Of a stretch of 64,000 nucleotides of DNA, positions 50,753 to 58,587 are shown piece after piece. Source of the DNA: Ruminococcus sp. GTDB lineage: Bacteria; Bacillota; Clostridia; Oscillospirales; Ruminococcaceae. The stretch is taken from NCBI RefSeq assembly GCF_024691275.1, contig NZ_JAILNU010000030.1, positions 1 through 64,000 on the forward strand. Reading direction: 5' to 3'. A program made the translations under genes and the position numbers. Positions within the stretch are counted from its first letter, which is position 1; each line of letters begins with the position of its first letter. A model generated the notes under the pieces. That model made no database searches. It saw nothing but the letters and a program-made list of their open reading frames with translations, and was not told the DNA's origin.

Positions 50753-50813
50753 TAACAGTGCCGTGACTTGATGAACCGTAAGTCCGTGGAACAAGCGGCA
50801 ACGTGGTTAGGGT

Positions 50814-50853
50814 GCAGCGTCACGCTGCAAAAAAACGGGCATAACGCCCGTTT
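50814..50853 (-). terminator. recR terminator beside a GCAGCGTNACGCTGC palindrome
   Basis: On the minus strand a stem of AACGGGC with GCCCGTT runs into T7 right after the recR stop (50831-50853). The third copy of the 15-base palindrome GCAGCGTCACGCTGC follows at 50814-50828. Confidence 0.8.
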
Positions 50854-50854
50854 T

Positions 50855-51457
50855 TTACATATCGTTTCTGTTTTCAAGCGCTTTGAACAGCGTTACCTCG
50901 TCGGCGTATTCCAGTATACCTCCTACAGGCAGACCAAATGCAAGACGAGTTACCTTGATGCCCATTGGTTTGAGCAGACCTGCGATATACATAGCAGTAG
51001 CGTCGCCCTCGACAGTGGGATTGGTAGCCATTATGACTTCCCGAACACCGCCCTCGGCAATTCTCGCAAGGAGCTCCTTGACGCGGAGCTTATCGGGAGT
51101 AATGCCGTCCATAGGTGAGAGCAGACCGTGAAGCACATGGTAAACGCCGCCGTATTCTCTTGTACGTTCAAAGGCTGTAACGTCCTTGGGGTTCTCGACA
51201 ACGCAGATGACGCTCTTGTCGCGCTCGGGGTCGTCGCAGATAGGGCAGATATCCCTTTCCGTGAGATTCTGGCAGCACTTACAGCAGTGAACGTTTTTCT
51301 TTGCGTCGATCAGCGCCTTTGCGAAGTCCTCGACAGCCTCCGTATCCATAGACATTACATGGTAAGCAAGACGCTGAGCCGATTTCATGCCGATACCCGG
51401 GAGCGAAGCGAACTTCTCCGCCAGTATTACCAGTGGGAGCGCGTTATGGTCAGCCAT
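50855..51457 (-). CDS. recR: Recombination protein RecR
   Basis: RecR works with RecF/RecO in recombinational repair. The 200-aa product has the helix-hairpin-helix FASLPGIGMKSAQRLAYH, the C4 zinc finger CKCCQN(LTERD)ICPIC, and the Toprim domain (ICVVENPKDVTAFE, then ATNPTVEGDATAMYIAGLL). The C-terminal LAFGLPVGGILEYADE is diagnostic. It follows ybaB by 6 bp and has a weak ribosome site, so it is probably translationally coupled. It is the last gene of the dnaX-ybaB-recR run. Confidence 0.97.
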   Translation of the reverse strand: MADHNALPLVILAEKFASLPGIGMKSAQRLAYHVMSMDTEAVEDFAKALIDAKKNVHCCKCCQNLTERDICPICDDPERDKSVICVVENPKDVTAFERTREYGGVYHVLHGLLSPMDGITPDKLRVKELLARIAEGGVREVIMATNPTVEGDATAMYIAGLLKPMGIKVTRLAFGLPVGGILEYADEVTLFKALENRNDM

Positions 51458-51463
51458 TATCTA

Positions 51464-51814
51464 TCAGAAAAGACCGGGGAGAGAAACGCCGCCTGTGATT
51501 TTGCTCATTTCAGCTTCTGTAGTAGTCTCAACATTGTTGATAGCTTCGTTTACAGCGCTGATGATGAGATCCTGGAGCATATCGATATCCTCGGGATCAA
51601 CGACCTCAGGCTTGAGAGTAAGGGACTTGATAGTTTTCTTGCCTGTTATAGTAACTTCAACAGCTCCGCCGCCTGCTGTAGCGGAGAACTCTCTTGCTTC
51701 GATATCTTCCTGGAGCTCAGTGATCTGATCCTGCATTTTCTGAGCCTGCTTTATCATCTGGTTCATGTTCTGAGCGCCGCCGCCGTTTACGTTCTTTGGT
51801 ATTCTTGCTTTCAT
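51464..51814 (-). CDS. ybaB: YbaB/EbfC family nucleoid-associated protein
   Basis: This 116-aa DNA-binding protein of the YbaB family has a Gln/Met-rich N-terminal helix (MNQMIKQAQKMQDQITELQE) and the core EFSATAGGGAVEVTITGKK, then VVDPEDIDMLQDLI. It normally forms a tweezer-like dimer. GGAG lies 9 bases before the ATG. It sits between dnaX and recR in the conserved order, although a 206-bp spacer with three REP-like hairpins separates it from dnaX. Confidence 0.95.
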   Translation of the reverse strand: MKARIPKNVNGGGAQNMNQMIKQAQKMQDQITELQEDIEAREFSATAGGGAVEVTITGKKTIKSLTLKPEVVDPEDIDMLQDLIISAVNEAINNVETTTEAEMSKITGGVSLPGLF

Positions 51815-51892
51815 TTTAAAATTCTCCTTTGAAAATATGATTTCTTAATTTTTATATCAAGCAAAGTTAATTGCTTTTGAACTTGATTACGC

Positions 51893-51918
51893 TGAACGCC
51901 GAGGACGGCGTTACTACA
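51893..51918 (-). repeat. REP-like hairpin (AACGCC class)
   Basis: AACGCC-GAGGAC-GGCGTT then ACTACA, giving a GTAG foot on the minus strand. Confidence 0.62.
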
Positions 51919-51939
51919 TATGAGTTTCATGTTATATTT

Positions 51940-51966
51940 TGCAGGGACGGTCATTGGTCGTCCGCA
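51940..51966 (+). repeat. REP-like hairpin (GGACG class)
   Basis: TGCAG, then GGACG-GTCATTGGT-CGTCC and GCAAG. Its tail resembles the copies at 22031 and 60138. Confidence 0.6.
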
Positions 51967-51992
51967 AGGGTCGAATATTAATTTTCTCATGA

Positions 51993-52017
51993 CGGGCGAA
52001 AACAGTTCGCCGCTACA
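51993..52017 (-). repeat. REP-like hairpin (GGCGAA class)
   Basis: GGCGAA-AACAG-TTCGCC then GCTACA, with GTAG on the minus strand, six bases from the dnaX stop. The spacer 51815-52020 therefore holds three such hairpins and no gene. Confidence 0.62.
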
Positions 52018-52020
52018 AGA

Positions 52021-53628
52021 TCACTGCTTATCCACTGCAGTCTCTATCTGGCTTTCCATAGCCTTTTTAATGAGGTTCTCGGCGAGATTCTTCTGTTCGG
52101 TGACAGTAGTTGAGCATCTTGCCTTGATTATGAATCGCTGACCGAGCACATTGGCGATAGCCATACCCAGTGAATTTGCGTTCTCCTTGACCTTGAACAG
52201 CTCCATGAAGAAGCGGTTCTGAGCGGTGATGAAGATATAATTGCCTGCTGTGCCTGCGAAAGAGCCGTCGAGACTTCCCGCAACGGCAGGATTGATCTTC
52301 CTGAACTCCTCGAGTACGTCCTCCCAGCGGTCGCAGGGGACGATATCTTCGGGCTTCAGCTTTTTGATATCTATGGAAGGAACGATCTTCTCGTCCGCAG
52401 GAGCGGCGCTTGCTTCCATAACTTCCGGTTCTTCGGGAGCTTGTGAAGCCGCAGCAGCGGCTCTCGGAACTGAGTTGATCTTGTTCTCCAACTGTTTTAT
52501 TTTATCATAAATTTCAGAATTGTCAATACTTTCGGTTGTATTCCTGATATTTCCGCAAAGCTTTATGAGCGACATCTCGAACTCGACGCGCTTGTTCATA
52601 GCCTTTTGCATACGCTCGCGGCACTCCTGCAAAGCGGAGAGCCTGTCCATAACAGTGGAAAGATCGCTTTTTTCGGCGATAGCTTTGAGCCTTTCCAGCT
52701 CATCGGGCATACATACGATAAGGCTCTCGGCGGTATCGGGAGAAGCCTTTATGAGCATGATATTGCGGAGCTGAGTTATGAGCTCCTCACAGAGTCTTGA
52801 CAGATCCTTTGACATATCGTAAAGGTTGGCGGTTATAGCCAGAGCCTTTGGGGTATCGGAGTCGGAAACAGCGTCGAGCATATCGTACAGGTAGTCTCTG
52901 CCTGCGATGCCTGCGGCATTTGAGACAGTTTCCGCGTTGATGATATCTGCGCAGACCGAGCACTGGTCGAGGAGGGATACTGCGTCACGCATACCTCCGT
53001 CGGCGAGCTTTGCTATCATGGCAGCGCCGTCGTCGGTGAGGTTGAGTTCTTCCTGCTGAGCGATATAGCTTATGCGCTTTGCGATGTCCTCAGCCTTTAT
53101 CCTGCGGAAGTCGTAGCGCTGACAGCGGGAAACGATGGTCGCAGGGACTTTGTGTATCTCGGTGGTAGCGAGAATGAATTTCACATACGGGGGCGGCTCT
53201 TCCATTATTTTGAGCAGGGCGTTGAAAGCGCCTGCGGAGAGCATATGCACCTCGTCGATGATGTAAATTTTATAAGCTCCGCGTTCTGGAGTATAAACGG
53301 CAGCGTCGCGGAGGTCGCGGATATTGTCAACGCCGTTGTTGGAAGCAGCGTCTATCTCGACGATATCTGTGAGCGCACCGCTGTCTGCATCGCGGCATAT
53401 GTCGCATTCGAGACAGGGATTGCCGTCCTTCATATTGCGGCAGTTCACGGCTTTTGCGAGTATACGTGCGCAGGTGGTCTTACCCGTGCCGCGTGAGCCT
53501 GTGAAAAGGTAGGCATGGGCGGTCTTACCGCTGATTATCTGATTTTTCAGCGCTTCAGTAGTGTACTGCTGAGAGATAACGTCGTCAAAGGTCATCGGAC
53601 GCCATTTGCGGTAAAGAGCCTTATACAC
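52021..53628 (-). CDS. dnaX: DNA polymerase III subunit gamma/tau
   Basis: DnaX is the clamp-loader ATPase of the replicase. The 535-aa product starts with GTG (MYKALYRKWRPMTFDDV), with GGAG about 8 bases upstream. Walker A is GSRGTGKTTCARI. The zinc module is NCRNMKDGNPCLECDIC. The DEVHMLS box and the SRCQRYDF arginine finger follow, then a helical C-terminal part with an acidic, Ala/Pro/Glu linker near residues 395-430. The order dnaX-ybaB-recR downstream and SRP RNA upstream is the usual Firmicute neighbourhood. Confidence 0.97.
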   Translation of the reverse strand: MYKALYRKWRPMTFDDVISQQYTTEALKNQIISGKTAHAYLFTGSRGTGKTTCARILAKAVNCRNMKDGNPCLECDICRDADSGALTDIVEIDAASNNGVDNIRDLRDAAVYTPERGAYKIYIIDEVHMLSAGAFNALLKIMEEPPPYVKFILATTEIHKVPATIVSRCQRYDFRRIKAEDIAKRISYIAQQEELNLTDDGAAMIAKLADGGMRDAVSLLDQCSVCADIINAETVSNAAGIAGRDYLYDMLDAVSDSDTPKALAITANLYDMSKDLSRLCEELITQLRNIMLIKASPDTAESLIVCMPDELERLKAIAEKSDLSTVMDRLSALQECRERMQKAMNKRVEFEMSLIKLCGNIRNTTESIDNSEIYDKIKQLENKINSVPRAAAAASQAPEEPEVMEASAAPADEKIVPSIDIKKLKPEDIVPCDRWEDVLEEFRKINPAVAGSLDGSFAGTAGNYIFITAQNRFFMELFKVKENANSLGMAIANVLGQRFIIKARCSTTVTEQKNLAENLIKKAMESQIETAVDKQ

Positions 53629-53645
53629 AGCCTTTTCTCCTTTCG

Positions 53646-54533
53646 TTATTTGTTGTGGCTTTCAAGCGCGACTGCTGCCTGTATCTCTTTATAGTAGCGT
53701 GTAAATCCAACGGAATCTTCAATATGGTTAAGGATCGCCTGTGTGTACAGGGCTTCGCTCTTCTCGGGATTGTGGAGAAGTATCTGGGCGATGGCAGCTC
53801 CGCCGAGAGCGTTTGCGAACTGTTCGCGGCGTTCGATGGCTTCATTGAACCATTTCAGGGCAGTTTCGCCGTCATTGAGCTTTAGGTACATATTTCCCAG
53901 CTCGCAGCGTACTCTGCTGTAGTATTTATAGTCCTCGCGCATCAGTCCGATAAAAAGCTCCTCAGCTTTTTTGATGCTGCCGTTCTCTGCGTAGCAGCGG
54001 GCGATAAATATGGGCAGTTCAGGGATACTGAAGCCGTTTTCCACTGCATTTTCGTAGCATATTATAGCATTGGGGAAGGCTTCAAGGATATGATAGCAGC
54101 GTCCGCGGTAGAATTCGTTCACGCTTTTTTCCTTGACGGACATATCTTTTTCTTCCTTGCTGAGGTCGGTAAAGACTTCGAGAGCGTTTCTGAAATCGCC
54201 TCTGTGAAATAGGTTCAGCCCCTTCTCAAAGCACCTTGACCTGTGGTTGATGCCTGTAAAGGCATTGCCGATGAGGTCGTCGTCGAACTGGTGGAAGATG
54301 GTTTTCTTTAGCCGTGATATTTCATAGAATGATATGATGACCCAGATGAGCATGAAGGTCGTGAGCATGGAGGTGATCTCCTTTGAAGCAGTGGTCTCTT
54401 CGTCACCTGATGCCATAAGCGTTATCAAAACAAACACTGAGAACACGAAGGAAGCTGAAAAAGCCTTCGGAATACTGCGCCAGAAACACAGCAGGACGCG
54501 TTTTGTACGTGCTGCAAGAATGGAACGGAACAT
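53646..54533 (-). CDS. Membrane-anchored TPR protein
   Basis: This 295-aa protein has two N-terminal membrane helices (about 18-38 and 50-70) and a cytoplasmic array of tetratricopeptide repeats from about residue 100, for example FHRGDFRNALEVFTDLSK, then AIICYENAVENGFS and LKWFNEAIERREQFAN. The start MFRSILAARTKRV (ATG at 54533) has AGGGAGGA upstream; a longer open frame would run into the SRP RNA gene and is rejected. It lies between the SRP RNA gene and dnaX. It may be a scaffold at the membrane; no partner is known. Confidence 0.8.
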   Translation of the reverse strand: MFRSILAARTKRVLLCFWRSIPKAFSASFVFSVFVLITLMASGDEETTASKEITSMLTTFMLIWVIISFYEISRLKKTIFHQFDDDLIGNAFTGINHRSRCFEKGLNLFHRGDFRNALEVFTDLSKEEKDMSVKEKSVNEFYRGRCYHILEAFPNAIICYENAVENGFSIPELPIFIARCYAENGSIKKAEELFIGLMREDYKYYSRVRCELGNMYLKLNDGETALKWFNEAIERREQFANALGGAAIAQILLHNPEKSEALYTQAILNHIEDSVGFTRYYKEIQAAVALESHNK

Positions 54534-54557
54534 TCTTATCCTCCCTATCAAAGAAAA

Positions 54558-54684
54558 ATTCCGAAACATAGATGTGCAGGCTTGCTGCGGCACACAACAC
54601 GCACCGCTTAATGCTGCTCGGTCTCCCGCCTGACATGGTTCACGGGGTCTTGTTGCACAGGGCCCACACATCTATATTCCGGAA
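54558..54684 (-). ncRNA. ffs: Signal recognition particle RNA, small bacterial type
   Basis: The minus strand carries the conserved SRP core, GAACCATGTCAGGCGGG then AGACCGAGCAGCATTAAG, whose apical stem is CGG-GAGA-CCG. The ends pair: ATTCCGGAATATAGATG at the 5' side (from 54684) with CATCTATGTTTCGGAAT at the 3' side (to 54558), followed by T5. The length of about 127 nt and lack of an Alu domain fit the small type. The GNRA loop is GAGA, where GGAA is the usual sequence. Confidence 0.92.
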
Positions 54685-54723
54685 TTCAATAACGGATCAT
54701 ACGAGCAGATAATGCTCTTCTAA

Positions 54724-54752
54724 TATGATATCATAAACCGAGCAGTTTGTCA
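54724..54752 (-). promoter_or_regulatory. SRP RNA promoter
   Basis: On the minus strand -35 TTGACA (54747-54752), 17-bp spacer and -10 TATCAT (54724-54729). Confidence 0.82.
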
Positions 54753-54796
54753 AGAATTTTTTTCACTTGTATCAAACACACGGTATATCAATGAAA

Positions 54797-54915
54797 AGAG
54801 GGTACTTATACGGAAGTTTACATGAATTATTGAGGGAAACCTTTCCTCAGAAAGGCTTCCCCGATGATCCCGCGTAAAGAATCCCGTATAAGTATTACGT
54901 TTAGGACGTACCCTC
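54797..54915. repeat. Long imperfect hairpin, MITE-like family, copy 2
   Basis: Outer arms GAGGGTAC and GTACCCTC enclose inner arms GGTACTTATACGG...AGGGAAACCTTT and AAAGGCTTCCCC...CCCGTATAAGTA. The two halves pair over most of about 45 bases each. It fills the space between the SRP promoter and the next gene. Confidence 0.72.
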
Positions 54916-54922
54916 GTTATGA

Positions 54923-55717
54923 TTATTCAGCAGCAGAGAAATAATTTTCAAATGTTGAGATATCGTCGTCCATATTGTAAGCTGTGCATGAGATAAGAAG
55001 TATGAAATCGCCTTCACGTCTTAAATAATATGCCTGTTCAAGCTCAATATTGTTCATTTCTGCCTTGAAAACAGCCTTTAAGAAGTCCTTGCCTGCCATC
55101 TGGATAGTTTCGGGGCCTGATGTCTTTGTGTATTTGATAGTTGGGACAGCAGAAAGCTGAGCTTCGAGTATTGCGTAGTAGTCATCAGCAGTAGTATCGG
55201 TGTTGAGAACAATGTTTTTATTGAGATTTTCGTATGTGATAGTAATATTCTGTGTTGAAGTTGAATTCATGCAAAGTGCGTCGCTGATAGTAGCCTGCTC
55301 GACGATCTTCTTTACTAAGTCAGCGTTGTCGCTGTAGGCAGTTTCAGCACCCAGATTCATCATCTTGAGAATTGTTTCGTCATCTGCAAATTTCCAGCCG
55401 TCAGGAGCTGTAAGCTTGATGCCTGCGAATTCGTTTGTGTAGACATTATTTTCCACAACGCCTCTCTTGAAGTCTGTGCCTTCAGCAGCAGGAGATGCGT
55501 CTGTGTCTTTGGAAGTTGTTGTTTTTTCTTCCGTAGAACCCTCGGTTGCAGCTTCTTCTGTTGTAGATTCTTCGGTTGTCTTTTCCGCAGCAGTTGTGGT
55601 TTCGACCTTGCTTTCCTTGCCTGAATCCTTGTCAGAAGAAGAAGAGTCTCCGCAGCCTGTAAGTGTGCATACTGCAAGGAGAAAAGCCAGTGTGAGCTTT
55701 AAAGCTGATTTTTTCAT
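54923..55717 (-). CDS. Lipoprotein, unknown function
   Basis: This 264-aa predicted surface lipoprotein has a signal ending CTLTGC (about residue 22) and a long Thr/Glu/Ser linker (to about residue 80). A domain follows opening FKRGVVENNVYTNEFAGIKL then TAPDGWKFADDETI, which resembles the PsbP/MOG1-like 'fAGi.f..P.gW' lipoprotein domain of Firmicutes. GGAGG precedes the start. It has its own promoter and lies next to two hairpin elements. Function is unknown. Confidence 0.8.
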   Translation of the reverse strand: MKKSALKLTLAFLLAVCTLTGCGDSSSSDKDSGKESKVETTTAAEKTTEESTTEEAATEGSTEEKTTTSKDTDASPAAEGTDFKRGVVENNVYTNEFAGIKLTAPDGWKFADDETILKMMNLGAETAYSDNADLVKKIVEQATISDALCMNSTSTQNITITYENLNKNIVLNTDTTADDYYAILEAQLSAVPTIKYTKTSGPETIQMAGKDFLKAVFKAEMNNIELEQAYYLRREGDFILLISCTAYNMDDDISTFENYFSAAE

Positions 55718-55763
55718 AGTTTTAAATCCTCCATATTATCGTTTTAATTTTAATAATAGCATA

Positions 55764-55792
55764 ATTATAGCACTTAATTGATAAAAAATCAA
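55764..55792 (-). promoter_or_regulatory. Lipoprotein promoter
   Basis: On the minus strand -35 TTGATT (55787-55792), 17-bp spacer and -10 TATAAT (55764-55769). Confidence 0.78.
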
Positions 55793-55828
55793 CACTTGCT
55801 TCAAAATTTTTGCTGATAACCGCACACT

Positions 55829-55905
55829 GGTGTAGAATTTTTTACATAAACTACCAAGAAAACCTTTCAACGATAATCCCACGCAAAAATTCTGCATAAG
55901 CTGTG
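55829..55905. repeat. Long imperfect hairpin, MITE-like family, copy 3
   Basis: GGTGTAGAATTTTTTACATAA pairs imperfectly with CACGCAAAAATTCTGCATAA across GAAAACCTTTC and AACGATAATCC, with the same internal GGAAACC/CACGTAAA-like landmarks as copies 1 and 2. Confidence 0.6.
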
Positions 55906-55979
55906 GGCATTTGCCGCTATTGACAAAATCAGGCGTGGAATGTATAATAAAAGCAGTATGCATTTGAAAGGAAATAGCA

Positions 55980-56795
55980 ATGATAAAAAGGAACAATGTT
56001 GTCAGGGCGATCCTGATATTTACACTTATAATGGGCGTTTCGGCGTTTGTGATGATGCTGACCAATACCCTTTCGGCGCGTCAGACGAACTATATAACCA
56101 TTGATGCCGCGACTATGAAGCTGGTACAGCTCGACGGTCCCAAGGAGGGCGATCCCATCGCTATTGTGGAGACTTCCATAGGCGAGTACAGATTTGTGCT
56201 GTATCCCGAATATTCTCCAAATGCCGTGGCAAACTTTACAGAGCTGGCGAAACAGGGGTACTATGATAATACTTATGTGTTCCATTCAGAGAGCGGAGCT
56301 TACTCCGCAGCAGGTGCGCCCAACAAGGACGGAACTGCCAATGATAAGTCGCATGAGCTGGTAGAGCGCGAGCTGCATCAGAATCTGTGGCCGTTCAAGG
56401 GCGCAGTCCTCTCGATGAATACCACTATCGACCAGAACTGGAAGGAGAAGCTCTTCGGCGGCGGTACTTATTATAATGGGAGCCGCTTCATGGTTTTGAA
56501 CACAGTCGAGTTCAACGACGAGTTCAAGGAGGAGCTGAAAGAAGTCTCCGAGAGCGAGGTGCTGGCGGACGCATTCATCAAAAACGGCGGTATACCGAAC
56601 TTTTCGCAGCAGATGACCGTTATCGGTCAGACCTACAGCGGCATGGACGTTGTTGAAAAGCTCGCTTCCCTTGAAACGCAGAATACAGGCAATTACAAGT
56701 ATCCCGTGGACGATGTTATGATAAATTCCATAAAGATCGGCACATATTCGTCCAAGGACGAAAAAGAAACTGCTGCAAAAGCAAAAAATAAATGA
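55980..56795 (+). CDS. Divergent membrane-anchored cyclophilin-type PPIase
   Basis: This 271-aa protein has an N-terminal membrane helix (about 9-29) and an extracytoplasmic cyclophilin-like domain from about residue 55. It shares IAIVETSIGEYRFVLYPE and AVANFTELAKQGYYDNTYVF with cyclophilins. The usual HRVxxxFMxQGGD motif is degenerate here (FHSESGAYSAAG), so isomerase activity is doubtful. The C-terminus is Lys-rich. GGAAA precedes the ATG. It is upstream of a two-domain cyclophilin lipoprotein in the same direction, though that gene has its own promoter. Confidence 0.8.
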   Translation: MIKRNNVVRAILIFTLIMGVSAFVMMLTNTLSARQTNYITIDAATMKLVQLDGPKEGDPIAIVETSIGEYRFVLYPEYSPNAVANFTELAKQGYYDNTYVFHSESGAYSAAGAPNKDGTANDKSHELVERELHQNLWPFKGAVLSMNTTIDQNWKEKLFGGGTYYNGSRFMVLNTVEFNDEFKEELKEVSESEVLADAFIKNGGIPNFSQQMTVIGQTYSGMDVVEKLASLETQNTGNYKYPVDDVMINSIKIGTYSSKDEKETAAKAKNK

Positions 56796-56874
56796 AAGTA
56801 GTTGCATTTCAATTGAAATAAGACGTTTTCGGAGCGGTTTTTTGCCTTAAAACAACAAATTTGTTAGGAAAGTA

Positions 56875-56903
56875 TTTACAAATTGATTTTTATGATGTAT
56901 AAT
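56875..56903 (+). promoter_or_regulatory. Promoter of the double PPIase gene
   Basis: -35 TTTACA (56875-56880), 17-bp spacer and -10 TATAAT (56898-56903). Confidence 0.7.
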
Positions 56904-56979
56904 ATATAAGTTGAAGTGTAAATACTCATAATAAAATAAAAATAATAATTGTTCTCTCGATATGAGGAGTGAAATTTTT

Positions 56980-58473
56980 ATGTACAAAAAGGTTCTTGCA
57001 GCAATTTTCTGCGCGGCTCTTACGGCTTCTTCATTCGCTTCGTGCGGCAAAGATGAAGGCACAGGCACAACAGATGCGGATAATACTGCAACAACAGGCT
57101 CTACAGAGGCATATGTTCCTCCAACAGCCGAAAATGTTGATATCGCAAACTTTACTGAGCCTCAGAAAGGCGATACGATCATAGAAATGAAGATAAAGGA
57201 CTACGGCACTGTAAAGTTCAGGCTCTTCCCCGAATACGCGGACAAGGGTGTGCAGAACTTCGTGGAGCTGGCTAAAAAAGGCTATTATGACGGTCTGAAG
57301 TTCCACAGAGTTATCCAGGACTTTATGATACAGGGCGGCGACCCTCTCGGAAACGGTACGGGCGGCGAAAGTATCTGGGGCGGTAAGTTCGACGGCGGCA
57401 CAGACCCGCACCTCATTCACGTAGCAGGCGCTCTTGCATATGCAAACAGCGGCGGTACTTCCTCTGACGGAAGCCAGTTCTACGTGGTAACGGGAACTAA
57501 ATATACAGACGAGGATCTCACCTCACTTGAGCAGAAAGGCTACGCTTTCTCCGATAATTCAAAGGCTATGTACAAGACGATCGGCGGAGCTCCGTGGCTC
57601 GACGGAAACTATACGGTATTCGGACAGGTCATAGACGGCCTTGATATCATCTTCAAGATACAGTGCGTAAGCGTCAACCAGAGCTCCTCAATGCCTCTGA
57701 AGGACGTTATAATGGAGTCGGTAACTGTCGGCGAGTACGACGGTGAGGAGATACGCTGGTATATCACCGACTACGACGAGTTCGATGCAGATGAGATCAA
57801 AGCGTCCACAGGCAAGGAGAATGTTACGGTATCAAACTTTACCGCACCTGTAGAAGGCGAAACTATCGTCAGCATGAAGCTCAAGGGCTATGACCACCCT
57901 GTCAGGATAAAGCTTTTCCCCGAGTACGCAGATCAGGGCGTTGAAAACTTTGTCGAGCTTGCTAATAGGGGCTATTACAACGGTCTTACCTTCCACAGAG
58001 TGATAAAGGACTTCATGATACAGGGCGGAGATCCAAACGGTGACGGTACAGGCGGAGAATCCATATACGAAAGAGGCTTCGACGGAGGTACTGACCCGCA
58101 TCTTATCCACGCCGCAGGAGCTGTTGCCTATGCGAACAGCGGCAATACAGCTACGAACGGCAGCCAGTTCTATATAGTTACAGGCGAAAAATACGACGAA
58201 AGTACCATACAGCAGCTTGAAGACGGCGGTTATGCTTTCACGGATAACGAGAAGAAAGTGTATTCCACATACGGCGGAAGCCCGTGGCTCGACGGCAGCT
58301 ATACTGTCTTCGGACAGGTCTTTGACGGTCTTGACGTAGTTTTCGACGTTCAGAACGTTGAGGTCGATGATGCTACAGACAAGCCAAAGGAAGATGTCAT
58401 TATCGAGTCTGTAACAGTCGAGAAGTACGACGGCGGAGAGGTTCGCTGGAATATTTCCGATTATAATGGATAA
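56980..58473 (+). CDS. Lipoprotein with two tandem cyclophilin-type PPIase domains
   Basis: This 497-aa surface lipoprotein should speed prolyl isomerisation of exported proteins. The start MYKKVLAAIFCAAL (56980) gives a signal ending FASC. Two complete cyclophilin domains follow, each with the active-site pattern FHRVIQDFMIQGGDP (domain 1, about residue 110) and FHRVIKDFMIQGGDP (domain 2, about residue 350). Each also has the later YANSGG(T/N)..GSQFY(V/I)VTG segment. The domains are close duplicates joined by an acidic linker. Most bacterial cyclophilins have one domain, so the tandem layout is a duplication. GAGGAG lies upstream. Confidence 0.92.
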   Translation: MYKKVLAAIFCAALTASSFASCGKDEGTGTTDADNTATTGSTEAYVPPTAENVDIANFTEPQKGDTIIEMKIKDYGTVKFRLFPEYADKGVQNFVELAKKGYYDGLKFHRVIQDFMIQGGDPLGNGTGGESIWGGKFDGGTDPHLIHVAGALAYANSGGTSSDGSQFYVVTGTKYTDEDLTSLEQKGYAFSDNSKAMYKTIGGAPWLDGNYTVFGQVIDGLDIIFKIQCVSVNQSSSMPLKDVIMESVTVGEYDGEEIRWYITDYDEFDADEIKASTGKENVTVSNFTAPVEGETIVSMKLKGYDHPVRIKLFPEYADQGVENFVELANRGYYNGLTFHRVIKDFMIQGGDPNGDGTGGESIYERGFDGGTDPHLIHAAGAVAYANSGNTATNGSQFYIVTGEKYDESTIQQLEDGGYAFTDNEKKVYSTYGGSPWLDGSYTVFGQVFDGLDVVFDVQNVEVDDATDKPKEDVIIESVTVEKYDGGEVRWNISDYNG

Positions 58474-58476
58474 TTT

Positions 58477-58522
58477 TTGAGCATCATGCTCAATAATTTA
58501 TATTGTCGGCGTTTTATGCCGA
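58477..58522 (+). terminator. Hairpins between the PPIase and murA genes
   Basis: TTGAGCAT-C-ATGCTCAA (58477-58493) followed by TAATTTAT, and TCGGC-GTTTTAT-GCCGA (58506-58522). These are weak terminator-like structures; readthrough to murA is possible. Confidence 0.4.
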
Positions 58523-58587
58523 GGAACAAGAGAAAGAAATTCGGGAACAGAAAAATATAACCCCCGAAAAATAAGGAGAGAAAATAT

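Noticed and set aside
50651-50794. N-terminal extension of the YkgJ-type protein
   Set aside because: It only translates REP-like repeats; GGAGG before 50650 marks the true start.
54534-54671. N-terminal extension of the TPR protein (46 extra codons)
   Set aside because: The DNA is the SRP RNA gene; the ATG at 54533 has a strong ribosome site and begins a sensible membrane protein.
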